64,000 bases of DNA from an uncultured Flavobacteriaceae bacterium (lineage in GTDB: Bacteria; Bacteroidota; Bacteroidia; Flavobacteriales; Flavobacteriaceae). The notes beneath the pieces were generated by a model. The model was not told where the DNA came from, did no database searches, and was given only the letters and a program-made list of their open reading frames with translations. Position numbers and translations under genes: made by a program. Shown one piece after another: positions 8,532 to 17,568 of this stretch; position 1 is the stretch's first letter; the number at the start of each line of letters is the position of its first letter. The stretch is taken from positions 744,001 to 808,000 of the forward strand of contig CANMFO010000002.1 of the NCBI GenBank assembly GCA_947497245.1. The letters are read 5' to 3'.

Positions 8532-9347
8532 CTAATCCAGTACTCCCTTGTCCCTTAAGTAATCAAAAATCAGCTGATCGGCCGGTGAGACGCGATCCCG
8601 ATCCCTGTACGAGAGCCACACCAGTTCCTCGATTTCGGAATCGGGTTTCAATTTACCTGTGTAATCGGCCGAATAACAGGTCATTCGAACAAGAATACCG
8701 GGTTTATGGCCATCGGCCTGGGCCTCAAAGACCCCGATGAGTTCCAAGGAGGGAAGCCGCAGTTCCACGCTCAGTTCCTCCTTGATCTCCCTTGATAGCG
8801 CCTGGGCATCGGTCTCTGCGGCTTCTCTCTTTCCGCCTGGAATATAGAATTTGGACCTGCCTTTGCTACGGGTACTCAAAATCTGTCCATCGACTAGGTG
8901 GATCCATGCCAATTTATCGATAATCTGCTCGGTAGGTTCCACGTAGTAATCGATTGAATTGAGTGAATGGTCACTATCGATACCGTCCAAGATCCGATCG
9001 ATCAGTTTGCCAAAACGGCTTAGTGTATCTGTCTGTTTGTTCCTTCCCAAAGCACTTGAGATGGTCTCGTCCCGATTGCCGAAGCGGTACCCGTTTTCCC
9101 TGGTCCAAAGCAGGTTCAACAAATGCTGCATCAGCACGTTCCCCAACTGATCGATCGAGATGGCGATCTGCAGCAGGTAATTGCCCAAACCTCTTAAACC
9201 TTTGGTGAAAAGGCTGTGCAGGAGTCCGTACAAAAAACCCAGGGGCCCGGTGACGACCAATAACAGGATCGATATCAGGAAAAGCAGGCCCCCGATGATC
9301 GGGTTTGCCTTTTTGTTGGGCTGGTAGACTTGCTTTTTTAGGATCAT
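8532..9347 (-). CDS. Nudix hydrolase fused to an N-terminal membrane domain
   Basis: 271 residues from the ATG at 9347; a GTG five codons upstream is possible but less likely. Residues about 15-45 are hydrophobic (GGLLFLISILLLVVTGPLG and after), followed by a segment with SIDQLGN and, about 30 residues later, RDETISSALGRN. This resembles small phage-like or flavobacterial proteins with an IDxLxN...DETxSSxxGR pattern, of unknown function. From about 145 on it is a Nudix domain: the box G-x5-E-x7-REIKEEL is intact except that the final Gly is Ser. Nudix enzymes cleave nucleoside diphosphate-linked compounds; the substrate here is unknown. It lies 91 bp downstream of the ABC ATPase gene with no terminator seen between them, so co-transcription is possible. 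Confidence 0.85.
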   Translation of the reverse strand: MILKKQVYQPNKKANPIIGGLLFLISILLLVVTGPLGFLYGLLHSLFTKGLRGLGNYLLQIAISIDQLGNVLMQHLLNLLWTRENGYRFGNRDETISSALGRNKQTDTLSRFGKLIDRILDGIDSDHSLNSIDYYVEPTEQIIDKLAWIHLVDGQILSTRSKGRSKFYIPGGKREAAETDAQALSREIKEELSVELRLPSLELIGVFEAQADGHKPGILVRMTCYSADYTGKLKPDSEIEELVWLSYRDRDRVSPADQLIFDYLRDKGVLD

Positions 9348-9438
9348 TGGCAGGAGTGGCACAGTTTTAACAATAAAGTTACGAATTATGCCACAAGGTC
9401 GTCATGGACGGATCGGTTTCCCGTACCCCTAAAAAGGT

Positions 9439-10107
9439 TTAGCGTTCTTCCTTGCGTCCGTCCAATAAATGGATGATCCGTGAACCGTATGCGGCGTTCT
9501 TCTCCGAATGGGTCACCTGGATTATGGTCACTCCCTGATCGTTCAACTGTTTGAAGAGCTCCATAATTTCCTCTCCCTGTTTTGAGTTCAAGTTACCGGT
9601 GGGCTCATCGGCGAGAATCAGTTTGGGCTTGGTGATCAGTGCCCTGGCAACACCGACCAGTTGTTGTTGGCCACCGCTCAGTTGGGTGGGGAAAAGATCT
9701 TTTTTGCCCACGATATTGAACCGGTCCAGCATATCGGCCACCATGGCCTTTCGTTCGGACCCTCCCATTTTTTTGTAAAGTAAGGGCATTTCCAGGTTCT
9801 CGTACACGGTAAGTTCATCGATGAGATGGTACGCCTGGAACACAAAACCGATGTACTGTTTGTAGAGCTCCGCCCTATGTTTTTCCTTGAGCGTATGCAC
9901 CGGTTCGTCCAGGAAGTTGTATTCCCCCTCGTCAAAATTATCGAGCATTCCGATAACGTTGAGCAAGGTCGATTTTCCAGAGCCCGAAGGCCCCATAACG
10001 GAGATAAACTCCCCTTCCTCGACTTCCAAGTTGATATCCTTTAATAGGAAGACACGCTGTCCGCCTTGTTGTACCCATTTGAAAATGTTGTTCAATTGTA
10101 AAAGCAT
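9439..10107 (-). CDS. ABC transporter ATPase of the MacB/LolD type, terminal gene of the permease array
   Basis: Cytoplasmic ATPase subunit that would drive FtsX/MacB-type permeases; 222 residues, a stand-alone nucleotide-binding domain. Walker [10 protein letters not shown] (39-47), Q-loop FVFQ (88-91), signature LSGGQQ (143-148), Walker B LILADE with catalytic Glu168, and H-loop His200 (VTHSE) are all present, so it should be active. The residues after the signature read QLVGVARAL; the Arg that usually follows QQ in MacB/LolD proteins is Leu. It is the only ATPase gene in the window and lies 59 bp downstream of P1, at the promoter-distal end of the 22-permease run. Which permeases it serves is not visible; P1 is the nearest. 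Confidence 0.96.
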   Translation of the reverse strand: MLLQLNNIFKWVQQGGQRVFLLKDINLEVEEGEFISVMGPSGSGKSTLLNVIGMLDNFDEGEYNFLDEPVHTLKEKHRAELYKQYIGFVFQAYHLIDELTVYENLEMPLLYKKMGGSERKAMVADMLDRFNIVGKKDLFPTQLSGGQQQLVGVARALITKPKLILADEPTGNLNSKQGEEIMELFKQLNDQGVTIIQVTHSEKNAAYGSRIIHLLDGRKEER

Positions 10108-10127
10108 ATGTTCTATTATTTTTGTTT

Positions 10128-10145
10128 TTCCGATACCAGTCGGAA
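10128..10145. other. Hairpin between P1 and the ATPase gene
   Basis: TTCCGA and TCGGAA form a perfect 6-bp stem with a 6-nt loop in the 59-bp gap. In the minus-strand transcript it is followed by an A-rich stretch and the ATPase start codon. There is no T-run, so it is not a terminator; it may affect mRNA processing or ATPase translation. Confidence 0.4.
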
Positions 10146-10166
10146 GGCTGTTTGTTTTAATAAAGT

Positions 10167-12635
10167 TTATTCTTCCCTAAGTCCCTCCATGAGGTTGCCC
10201 GTGGCCGCTTTGATCGTTTGCGATAAAATGGTCCCGGAACCCAGCACAAACATGAGGCCCACACCTAAAAGTAGGATCCATGGACTAAAATCGATACGGT
10301 ACGAAAACGCTTCCAGCCAAATGCTGTTTAGCAAATACGCAATGGGGATGGTAACTACCGTTGCCAATCCAAACAATCGCAGGAACCCATTGGAAAGGAG
10401 CAGGGCAATATTTCCAATTTTCGCTCCGTGTATTTTTCGAATCCGTATTTCTTTTTTTCTCGACTCCGCGGTAAAGGTGGCGATCCCCAAAAGGCCAAGG
10501 CACGATATGCTAATGGCAAGAAAGGAAATAAAGCCCAAAATATAAACCAAATCGGCGAATATTGAATTCGTGTCTTTCAATCCATCGTCATAAATATCGT
10601 ATTTAAAGGAATGTATGCGATCTAGACTGTTCCACTTTTGTTCCATAAACCCCAGGACCGACGTCAAATTGGCCGTGGTGTCGTACCGAACGTTAATGAA
10701 TGCAAACTCCTTTGGTAAATATCGCAAAAGAAGCGGTTCATCGATGTCGGATTCCATAAGCAGATCAAAATAGAAGTTTTTCACCAGCCCAATGACTTTT
10801 ACAGGCTTTTCCTGTTCTCCCCCGCCCAATATGATCGTTTCCCCAACGATGTCCTCTGCGTGCTGATACCCCATGCGTTGCGCGGCCGCACGGTTCACTA
10901 TTACAAGGTGTTCCTTGTTTTCTGGCCCTGAAAAGGGAAAATTATTTCCGGCATCGAGCTGAAGTTTGAGGTTGGGGATGAAATTTCGGTCCACCCCGAT
11001 ATAATGGCATGTCAATTTCTGGTCGGACATTTTCTGTGTTTTGACCTCAGTTTGGCTGCCGTAACCCGGCATTCCAGGGACAAAGGAACTCGCTGATATG
11101 GTATTGATGCCCGGATGCTGGCCGAATTCGTTCGATACCATGGCATGGTCCGCACCCTGAAGCTTCACGTTGATGATGTTGCCATGATCAAAGCCGTATT
11201 CGGCCTCCAGCATGTGGTTCATTTGGAAATAGAGCAATAGGGTAGATATGATAAAGAGCAAGGAGGCGCAGAACTGTAGTACCACCAAGAATTTTCGCAA
11301 AGTAAAACGCTTTACAAAACCCAGGTCCATACTGGAGAGGTTCCGTATGGTTTTTATGGGTGAGAAAGCCGAAAGAAAGGAAGCCGGCAATACCCCGGCC
11401 AGTGCTCCGACCAACATGCTGAACAAAACGAACAGGCCGTATACCGCCAGGTCCGGCGTAAAGTCCAACTCAATAAACCTGTTTATCCAAAGGTTCTGAA
11501 ACATGATGCTCAGAAGCTGTAGTATGCCCACGGCCAGCAAGAGGGACACCAGCGATATGACGATCGATTCTACAACAAACTGAACGAACAACTGGCGCCG
11601 TGCTGCGCCGATGACCTTTCGGACACCCACTTCCTTTGCCCGGGCCAGGGATCGTGCGAACGACAGGTTCACATAGTTAAAACAAGCCGAGAAGAGGACG
11701 ACCAAACCCAAAAAAGAAAGGAAATAGAAAACTTCCAAGGGAATCCGAATGCTGATGGGCATGTTCACAAATTTTCCCAGGGTAACCTCCGAGAGGGCCT
11801 GGGTGCTAAAATCGATATTCGAATCTTCGGCACGGTCGTATTTTAATTGGGAGATGGTTGCCAAAATCGGGGCCAGGTCCTTTTCCGTTTTGCCTTCTCC
11901 CAAAACCAAATAAAGATACGATCCATGGTATTTTTTCCAGTCATCAAAGGTCGCTTCGGCCTTCCCCTGCTTGGCCAGGACGGTAACGGTCGACATGGAG
12001 ATCAGAAACTCAAACTGGATATGTGATGGGGGGGAAGTATCGACTACGCCGGTAACTGTGAAATCTCCGAGCATGTTTTCTTTGTGCGACTCCAAAATAT
12101 CAATCCCCATGGTATTGAGGCCGATATCGTTCAGGCGGACCGATCTGCCCACCGGATCTTCTTTCCCAAAGAGTTTCTCAGCGGCTTTTTTGGCCAAGAC
12201 TATCGAAAAAGGGGCGTCCAATGCGGTTTTGGGGTTTCCACCAAGGAGTTTAAAATCAAACACCTTAAAAAAACTGGCGTCGACATAGCGGCCGGCCAAG
12301 GGGATACGTTTATCGCCATAAACCACGTCCCCACCGACAAAACTCGATTTGATCCGCGCCATTTCCTCCACTAGGTGCGGATACGTTTCCAAAAGTTCCG
12401 GGCCAAGGGGCAAGGGCGTGCCGGCCATTGGTGGACCATTTTCATTCGTACTCAAAACGCGCACTATCCGATTACCTTTTTGGTGAAAACCATCCACTTT
12501 TTTTTGCCCATAAATGAGCAGGATAATCAGCAAACAGGCCGCGATGCTGATGGAGAGCCCAAAAATATTGATTAACGAAAAAAGCCTATGCCTAATGATA
12601 TTCCGAAAAGCGACCTTTAAATAATTCCTGATCAT
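10167..12635 (-). CDS. P1: FtsX/MacB-type ABC permease, next to the ATPase
   Basis: Inner-membrane permease of the MacB/FtsX superfamily, 822 residues, and the last of the array. TM1 lies at about 18-42, a first periplasmic (MacB-PCD-like) domain follows to about 300, then the first FtsX block with coupling helix KEVGVRKVIGA (334-344), a second periplasmic domain from about 470 to 690, and the second FtsX block. Two oddities: the second coupling helix reads KEIRIRKIHGA (728-738) where paralogs have KEIGIRKVLGA, and the tail is GNLMEGLREE, lacking the NP found in the other 21. Its closest relative here is P13 (shared QKxxDxFH start, NIINV segment and an insertion near 170-190). Lying 59 bp from the ATPase gene, it is the most likely dedicated partner. 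Cargo unknown. Confidence 0.95.
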   Translation of the reverse strand: MIRNYLKVAFRNIIRHRLFSLINIFGLSISIAACLLIILLIYGQKKVDGFHQKGNRIVRVLSTNENGPPMAGTPLPLGPELLETYPHLVEEMARIKSSFVGGDVVYGDKRIPLAGRYVDASFFKVFDFKLLGGNPKTALDAPFSIVLAKKAAEKLFGKEDPVGRSVRLNDIGLNTMGIDILESHKENMLGDFTVTGVVDTSPPSHIQFEFLISMSTVTVLAKQGKAEATFDDWKKYHGSYLYLVLGEGKTEKDLAPILATISQLKYDRAEDSNIDFSTQALSEVTLGKFVNMPISIRIPLEVFYFLSFLGLVVLFSACFNYVNLSFARSLARAKEVGVRKVIGAARRQLFVQFVVESIVISLVSLLLAVGILQLLSIMFQNLWINRFIELDFTPDLAVYGLFVLFSMLVGALAGVLPASFLSAFSPIKTIRNLSSMDLGFVKRFTLRKFLVVLQFCASLLFIISTLLLYFQMNHMLEAEYGFDHGNIINVKLQGADHAMVSNEFGQHPGINTISASSFVPGMPGYGSQTEVKTQKMSDQKLTCHYIGVDRNFIPNLKLQLDAGNNFPFSGPENKEHLVIVNRAAAQRMGYQHAEDIVGETIILGGGEQEKPVKVIGLVKNFYFDLLMESDIDEPLLLRYLPKEFAFINVRYDTTANLTSVLGFMEQKWNSLDRIHSFKYDIYDDGLKDTNSIFADLVYILGFISFLAISISCLGLLGIATFTAESRKKEIRIRKIHGAKIGNIALLLSNGFLRLFGLATVVTIPIAYLLNSIWLEAFSYRIDFSPWILLLGVGLMFVLGSGTILSQTIKAATGNLMEGLREE

Positions 12636-12669
12636 GATCTTATAAATTTACACCATTCCCAAATATCCT

Positions 12670-15072
12670 TTATTCTTCCTGCAACGCTTTGACCGGATTG
12701 GCCAGGGATGCCTTTAGGGATTGGTAACTACAGGTAACCATTGCGATTATTAGCGTGGCGAGGCCCCCGCACAAAAACATCCAGAATGAAAGGGCGATGC
12801 GATTGGTAAAACCTTCGAGCCACAAGTTCATAAAGTAATACACGATTGGGGCGGCTACAACGAACGCCAGGGAAACCAGGCCAATGTACTCCTTCATGAA
12901 AAAAGCAAGGTTTTGGTACAGGGAAGCGCCCAGCACCTTTCTAATGCCAATTTCCTTTACCTTCTTCGAAACGACAAAGTACATCAGACCAAAAAGACCC
13001 AAACATCCGATACTTATGGCCAGGAAGGAAAAAATTCCAAACCCGTAAAAGATCATTTGTTCTATGGCGTATTCCCGTTCAATGGACTCATTTAAAAAAT
13101 GGTATTGGTATACCGATGTATCAAAAGTCTGTTTCCAGATTTTCTCCATATGCGATAATGACCCATAATCGGTACCGGTCATTTTTACAAAGGCTTGATT
13201 CTGGAAATAAGTCCAGTTAAGAAGCACACAGGGCGTTATTTTATATTGTAGTGAATTATTGTGAAAATCTTTGGCCACACCAACAATGGTCGCCTGTCCC
13301 TCATTGATTTGGATTTTTTTTCCAATGGCTTCTTCAGGTTGCCATCCAAAGGGTTTTATAAAGGTTTCATTGACGATAAACTCGTCAAAAGCTTCTTTAT
13401 TGGTCAAAAAATTTCTTCCGGCCAACAGTTCAAGCCCATAGAAATCGAGATAATGGACGTCCCCAATTTTCATTTCCGCTTCCAAGGCTTCTTCCGCAGC
13501 TTGTTCGGGCAAACGGTAGCTCGTGCCCAATTGAATACCGTGAACAGCCATTGGCGGACCGGAGCCATAGGCGACCTCCGTGATGCCCGGATCCTCAAGA
13601 AGCCTGTTTCTGAATACATCCAATTTTTCGAAGACCGGGGTTTCCGTTATTACCACGGCTTCCCTGTCAAAGCCCAAGGGTCCATTCTGGAAATGGTTCA
13701 TTTGTAGGGCCAGAATGATGGCCGCGATCACAAAGACCTGTACGATTACGAACTGGAAAGCGACCAAGGATTTTCGCAGACCGGCCCCGCGTGTCCTAGT
13801 TCCCTGTCGGTTTTTTAAGGCCTGGATCGGCTTGTGCGCGGAAAGCACCGCGGCCGGATAGGTGGATGCCAGGAGTATGGTGACGCCACCAATGGCCAGT
13901 ATTAGGCCAATATGTTGCCAACCAAACGCGAGCTGTAGATCGATAATGGACAAATTCGCGTTGATCGCATCGGTCAAAAAAGCGACCGTAAGAATTGAAA
14001 GGCCCAGGGTGGCCAGGATCAGCATGCTGTTTTCAAGCATGAATTGCAAAATTAGTTCGGAGCGCTTGCTGCCCATAACCTTCCTGATCCCCACCTCCTT
14101 TGATCTGGAGTTCGATTGTGCGGTAAGCAGGTTTACAAAATTGACGATGGCCACGAAAAGAATGAACAAGGCCACCATGGAGGCAATGAACAGGACGTTC
14201 GAAGGCATGATATACCCTCCGGGACTACCGCCGTACAAAGTTTCGTTGTGGATTTCGGTCAAAGCTTGCAAACGGTAGGAAATACGTTTGTCATCCTGGG
14301 GATTCAAATACTTTTTCTTCCAATTTGCGATTTTGGTCTCAAGCGTTTTTTTAAGCGTTTCCTCCTGTAGTACCACAAAAGTGGTACCCTGATAATTGCC
14401 AGACCAATTGGAGGAGAAATAGGGATTGTTGATCTTAAAGAACTCATACGGAACCAATATTTTGTATTGGTGGTCCGAATTGCCCGGAGGGCTTTTTACC
14501 ACACCGGTCACCGTTAGGGGATCTTTGTCCTGGATAAGGAGGGTCTTGCCCAGTGCCGCGGCGTAGTTGTCGCTGTCAAATCCGAAGAACTTCTTCACCA
14601 AAGGCGCCGTCAGGACCACAGAATTAGGATCGGAAAGCGCGGAATTGGAATCTCCGGCCAACCATTCCATATCAAAGGTTTTTGGATAAAACGGATCTAC
14701 GAAAAGCACATGGGATTCTTGGAACCGCCTAGGTTTTTTTGGACTGTCGTGAATGCTGAATTCACGGCTCATGGGTCCGGCAACCTGGGTGACCATATCA
14801 ATTTCTGGAAAATCATTTCTCAAGGCCTCGGCCAAGGGGTAGGCGGTGGTGTTCCAATGTTGTACCTGATCCGGCAGCTGGTTGTGCTGCACCACCCTAT
14901 AGGTCTGATCGGCCTTTGAATGATGGGCGTCAAAGGTGGTCTCGTATCCAACGAATACGAGGATGACCATACAGCTGCTTATTCCCAAGGTAAGTCCTGA
15001 AATGTTGATGAAAGAGCTCAACCTGTGTTTCCAAAGGTTGCGCCAAGCGATTTTGATATAGTTTTTTAACAT
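12670..15072 (-). CDS. P2: FtsX/MacB-type ABC permease
   Basis: 800-residue internally duplicated permease. Cytoplasmic start MLKNYIKIAWRN, TM1 about 18-42, His51 in the DAHH segment, periplasmic domain 1 to about 290. Coupling helices are KEVGIRKVMGS (325-335) and KEIGIRKVLGA (706-716); the tail is NPVKALQEE, with Gln in place of the usual Arg. The fifth membrane segment contains FQFVIVQ, a feature shared with P12 and P18, as is the WNTTAYPLAEAL-like opening of periplasmic domain 1; I group these three. It lies 34 bp upstream of P1 and 45 bp downstream of P3. The role is inferred from fold only: mechanical coupling of ATP use to a periplasmic task such as peptide, lipid or lipoprotein handling. 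Confidence 0.95.
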   Translation of the reverse strand: MLKNYIKIAWRNLWKHRLSSFINISGLTLGISSCMVILVFVGYETTFDAHHSKADQTYRVVQHNQLPDQVQHWNTTAYPLAEALRNDFPEIDMVTQVAGPMSREFSIHDSPKKPRRFQESHVLFVDPFYPKTFDMEWLAGDSNSALSDPNSVVLTAPLVKKFFGFDSDNYAAALGKTLLIQDKDPLTVTGVVKSPPGNSDHQYKILVPYEFFKINNPYFSSNWSGNYQGTTFVVLQEETLKKTLETKIANWKKKYLNPQDDKRISYRLQALTEIHNETLYGGSPGGYIMPSNVLFIASMVALFILFVAIVNFVNLLTAQSNSRSKEVGIRKVMGSKRSELILQFMLENSMLILATLGLSILTVAFLTDAINANLSIIDLQLAFGWQHIGLILAIGGVTILLASTYPAAVLSAHKPIQALKNRQGTRTRGAGLRKSLVAFQFVIVQVFVIAAIILALQMNHFQNGPLGFDREAVVITETPVFEKLDVFRNRLLEDPGITEVAYGSGPPMAVHGIQLGTSYRLPEQAAEEALEAEMKIGDVHYLDFYGLELLAGRNFLTNKEAFDEFIVNETFIKPFGWQPEEAIGKKIQINEGQATIVGVAKDFHNNSLQYKITPCVLLNWTYFQNQAFVKMTGTDYGSLSHMEKIWKQTFDTSVYQYHFLNESIEREYAIEQMIFYGFGIFSFLAISIGCLGLFGLMYFVVSKKVKEIGIRKVLGASLYQNLAFFMKEYIGLVSLAFVVAAPIVYYFMNLWLEGFTNRIALSFWMFLCGGLATLIIAMVTCSYQSLKASLANPVKALQEE

Positions 15073-15086
15073 GATTTCCCAGTTTT

Positions 15087-15108
15087 TGGTACTGAAACCT
15101 CAGCACCA
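15087..15108. other. Hairpin between P3 and P2
   Basis: TGGT-A-CTGA pairs with TCAG-C-ACCA around the loop AACC: eight pairs and one mismatch, filling about half of the 45-bp gap. There is no T-run on the transcribed strand. Confidence 0.4.
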
Positions 15109-15117
15109 TTTACTTTT

Positions 15118-17538
15118 TTATTCTTCCCTCAGTGAATTTACCGGATTTTTGTTCGCGGCGCGTATCGCCTGGCTTCCAACGGTGAACATGGCGATTACCA
15201 ACGCCATGAATCCCCCAGTGAGGAAGTACCAAAATTTCAGCGGAATATGGTACGCAAAGCCCGAAAGCCAGTGCTTTGCCAACAGATAGGCGATCGGTAG
15301 CGCAATGAGGACCGCCATCAGCACAAGTTTGGCAAATTCATTGGAAAGCATCAGGGCAACCTGCGCGGCACTTTGCCCCAAAACCTTTCGTATGCTTATT
15401 TCCCTTCTTCTTCTCTGGGTGGTGAAAACGGCAAGGCCAAACAATCCCAGGCAGGAAATAAATATGGCCAGGCCCGCAAAGTACTTCGATAGGGCGGCCA
15501 CCCTGCTCTCCGATTCGTACAGGGCCTGGTAACTTTCACTCAAGTATCTAAAATCGAAGGGCATTCCCTGGACGAAATACGCTCCATAAGCCTTCCGGAT
15601 ACGCTCGATGGTCGCCACCTCGTTGCCCGGCTCCATACGGACCATGATGTTCGAGGCAAAGTTGTTATTGTCCAGTTTCATGAAAACCGGCATTACCTTG
15701 TTGTACATTTTATCGACATGAAAGTTTTTGACCACACCAATGATCTCGCGTTCTTTCCCCCAAAGCGAGATGACCTTTCCAATGGGATCCTCCATCCCCA
15801 TCTGCTGGATCGCGGCCTCGTTGAAAATGATTTTTTCCCGCTCGTTCTGGAATTCCCTCGAAAACAATCGTCCTTCCCCAAGCTGCATCTGCATGGTCTC
15901 GATAAAATCGTAACCTCCCGAGATCTGGGCGAAAAGTGCGTTTTCCCCTAGGTCCTTTCCCGGCCAATCAAGTCCCGTTGTGGTTCCGAAATCGGCCATC
16001 ATCGTATGCCTGAAGTTGGAGGCGTTCACTACCCCGGGCGTATTTTTCAAAATTTGCAAAAAATGATCGATCTCCTCAACGCTCAGCCCCCCCGGACCAT
16101 TGACCTCGTTCAGGTTGGCTTCCAGGACCCCGGATGAAAACCAAATTATGTGTTCTTTGTTAAACCCCAGATTCTTTTTTTGAATAAACGCCATTTGCCT
16201 GTATACGACGAACACCGAAACGATCAGAATTACCGAAATCACGAATTGAAATACCACCAATCCCTTTCTGATAAAATGTCCGCCCATACTTTGGGTAAGT
16301 TTTCCCTTTAAACCGCTGAGCGCGGAAAGGCCCGACAGGTACAGCGCAGGATAGACCCCAGCGGCCAAGCCGGCGCTGAGTGCAATCAAAATGATCCCCA
16401 AGAGAAGACCGGCATCAAACTCCACCGTCAAATCCTTTTCGGCAATGCCGTTGAACTGGGGCAATAGTGCCATTACGATCAGCAGCGCCATCACCATGGA
16501 AATAGCGGAGGTTATCACGGATTCGGCGGTGAATTGGAGCACTAGGCTTTTTCGATGGGCCCCAACCGATTTTTTGACCCCTATTTCCTTGATTCGGGTG
16601 GCGGCCCTGGCGGTGGCCATGTTCACGAAATTGACACAGGCGATGATCAAGATCAACAAGGCAATGATCGCGAACAATCGAACGTATTGTATTCTACCTC
16701 CGGAGACGGCTCCGTTCTGGTAATTCCCGTGCAAATAACGCTCCCTATAAACCTGTGCGAAATAGGTTTCTGGAAAATTTTTGTTCTTGGTCTTCAGAAA
16801 GTGCTTGATCTTGGTATTGAAGGTAGCCAGATCGGTCTTCGGACCCAAAACAGCGTAGGTGTTCAGATCGCTATTGTTCCATTCCCGTAGCTTCTCGTTT
16901 TGGGCGACAAAGACCTCCTTGTTGAACACGGCATCAAATTGCGCCGTGCTGTTTTTGGGAACGGCCTTAAAGACGGCCGAAACGGTATAGGTCCCGCCAT
17001 ATTCATCATGTATCCATTCCACGGTTTTCCCCAAGGCATCCGTCGTTTGGAACAGCTTTTTTGCCATTTCTTCCGAGATGGCGACACCATTGAGGTCGGC
17101 CAGGGCCTGATCGGGACTTCCGTGGAGCAGGGGAAATGAAAAAATGGAGAAGAAATCCTTGCTGGCAAATTGGTTGTCGGCACTAAAAAAGTGATCCCCG
17201 CCATTCGACAACAGAAACTTCTCCCCCTCGAACCATGAATTGTCAAGAACCGAGACCGTTTGCACCACTTCAGGGAATTCGTCGGCGATGGCCTCCGCCA
17301 AAGGTCCTTGTGTGGCCTCGTCGGTTTCGATGCCATTCGGGGTGGGGCGGTTCTGCAAAAGTTGTACCAAGCGGTCCCCTTTTTCATGAAAGGCATCCAC
17401 GCGCAACTCATCCACTATCCATAGGGCAATCAACAGGGCACAGGCCAAGCCCGCGGACATTCCCGCTATATTGATCAAAAAGGTGCCCTTGTGTTTTTTG
17501 ATGTTCCTCAGGAACAATTTTAGATTGTGCTTTATCAT
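15118..17538 (-). CDS. P3: FtsX/MacB-type ABC permease (KHN-LF-RNIK subgroup)
   Basis: 806 residues. It belongs with P4, P5 and P19, which share the opening MxxHxxxLFxRNI, a GGRIxYVxLF stretch just before TM2 (about 280-289 here), and Lys in place of Arg in the first coupling helix (KEIGVKKSVGA, 317-327). The second helix is REISIRKVLGQ (712-722), with Gln replacing the usual Ala, as in P4 and P5. His51 is present. The tail is NPVNSLREE. Its second periplasmic domain has an extra stretch (VNGPGGLSVEE region, about 490) not seen in P4. The head-GIN gene starts only 30 bp upstream of P3, so the two are probably translated from one message. Adjacent P3-P4-P5 look like a local tandem duplication. 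Confidence 0.95.
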   Translation of the reverse strand: MIKHNLKLFLRNIKKHKGTFLINIAGMSAGLACALLIALWIVDELRVDAFHEKGDRLVQLLQNRPTPNGIETDEATQGPLAEAIADEFPEVVQTVSVLDNSWFEGEKFLLSNGGDHFFSADNQFASKDFFSIFSFPLLHGSPDQALADLNGVAISEEMAKKLFQTTDALGKTVEWIHDEYGGTYTVSAVFKAVPKNSTAQFDAVFNKEVFVAQNEKLREWNNSDLNTYAVLGPKTDLATFNTKIKHFLKTKNKNFPETYFAQVYRERYLHGNYQNGAVSGGRIQYVRLFAIIALLILIIACVNFVNMATARAATRIKEIGVKKSVGAHRKSLVLQFTAESVITSAISMVMALLIVMALLPQFNGIAEKDLTVEFDAGLLLGIILIALSAGLAAGVYPALYLSGLSALSGLKGKLTQSMGGHFIRKGLVVFQFVISVILIVSVFVVYRQMAFIQKKNLGFNKEHIIWFSSGVLEANLNEVNGPGGLSVEEIDHFLQILKNTPGVVNASNFRHTMMADFGTTTGLDWPGKDLGENALFAQISGGYDFIETMQMQLGEGRLFSREFQNEREKIIFNEAAIQQMGMEDPIGKVISLWGKEREIIGVVKNFHVDKMYNKVMPVFMKLDNNNFASNIMVRMEPGNEVATIERIRKAYGAYFVQGMPFDFRYLSESYQALYESESRVAALSKYFAGLAIFISCLGLFGLAVFTTQRRRREISIRKVLGQSAAQVALMLSNEFAKLVLMAVLIALPIAYLLAKHWLSGFAYHIPLKFWYFLTGGFMALVIAMFTVGSQAIRAANKNPVNSLREE

Positions 17539-17568
17539 TAGGCCTTGTTTAAAGGTTCGGGGTACGTA

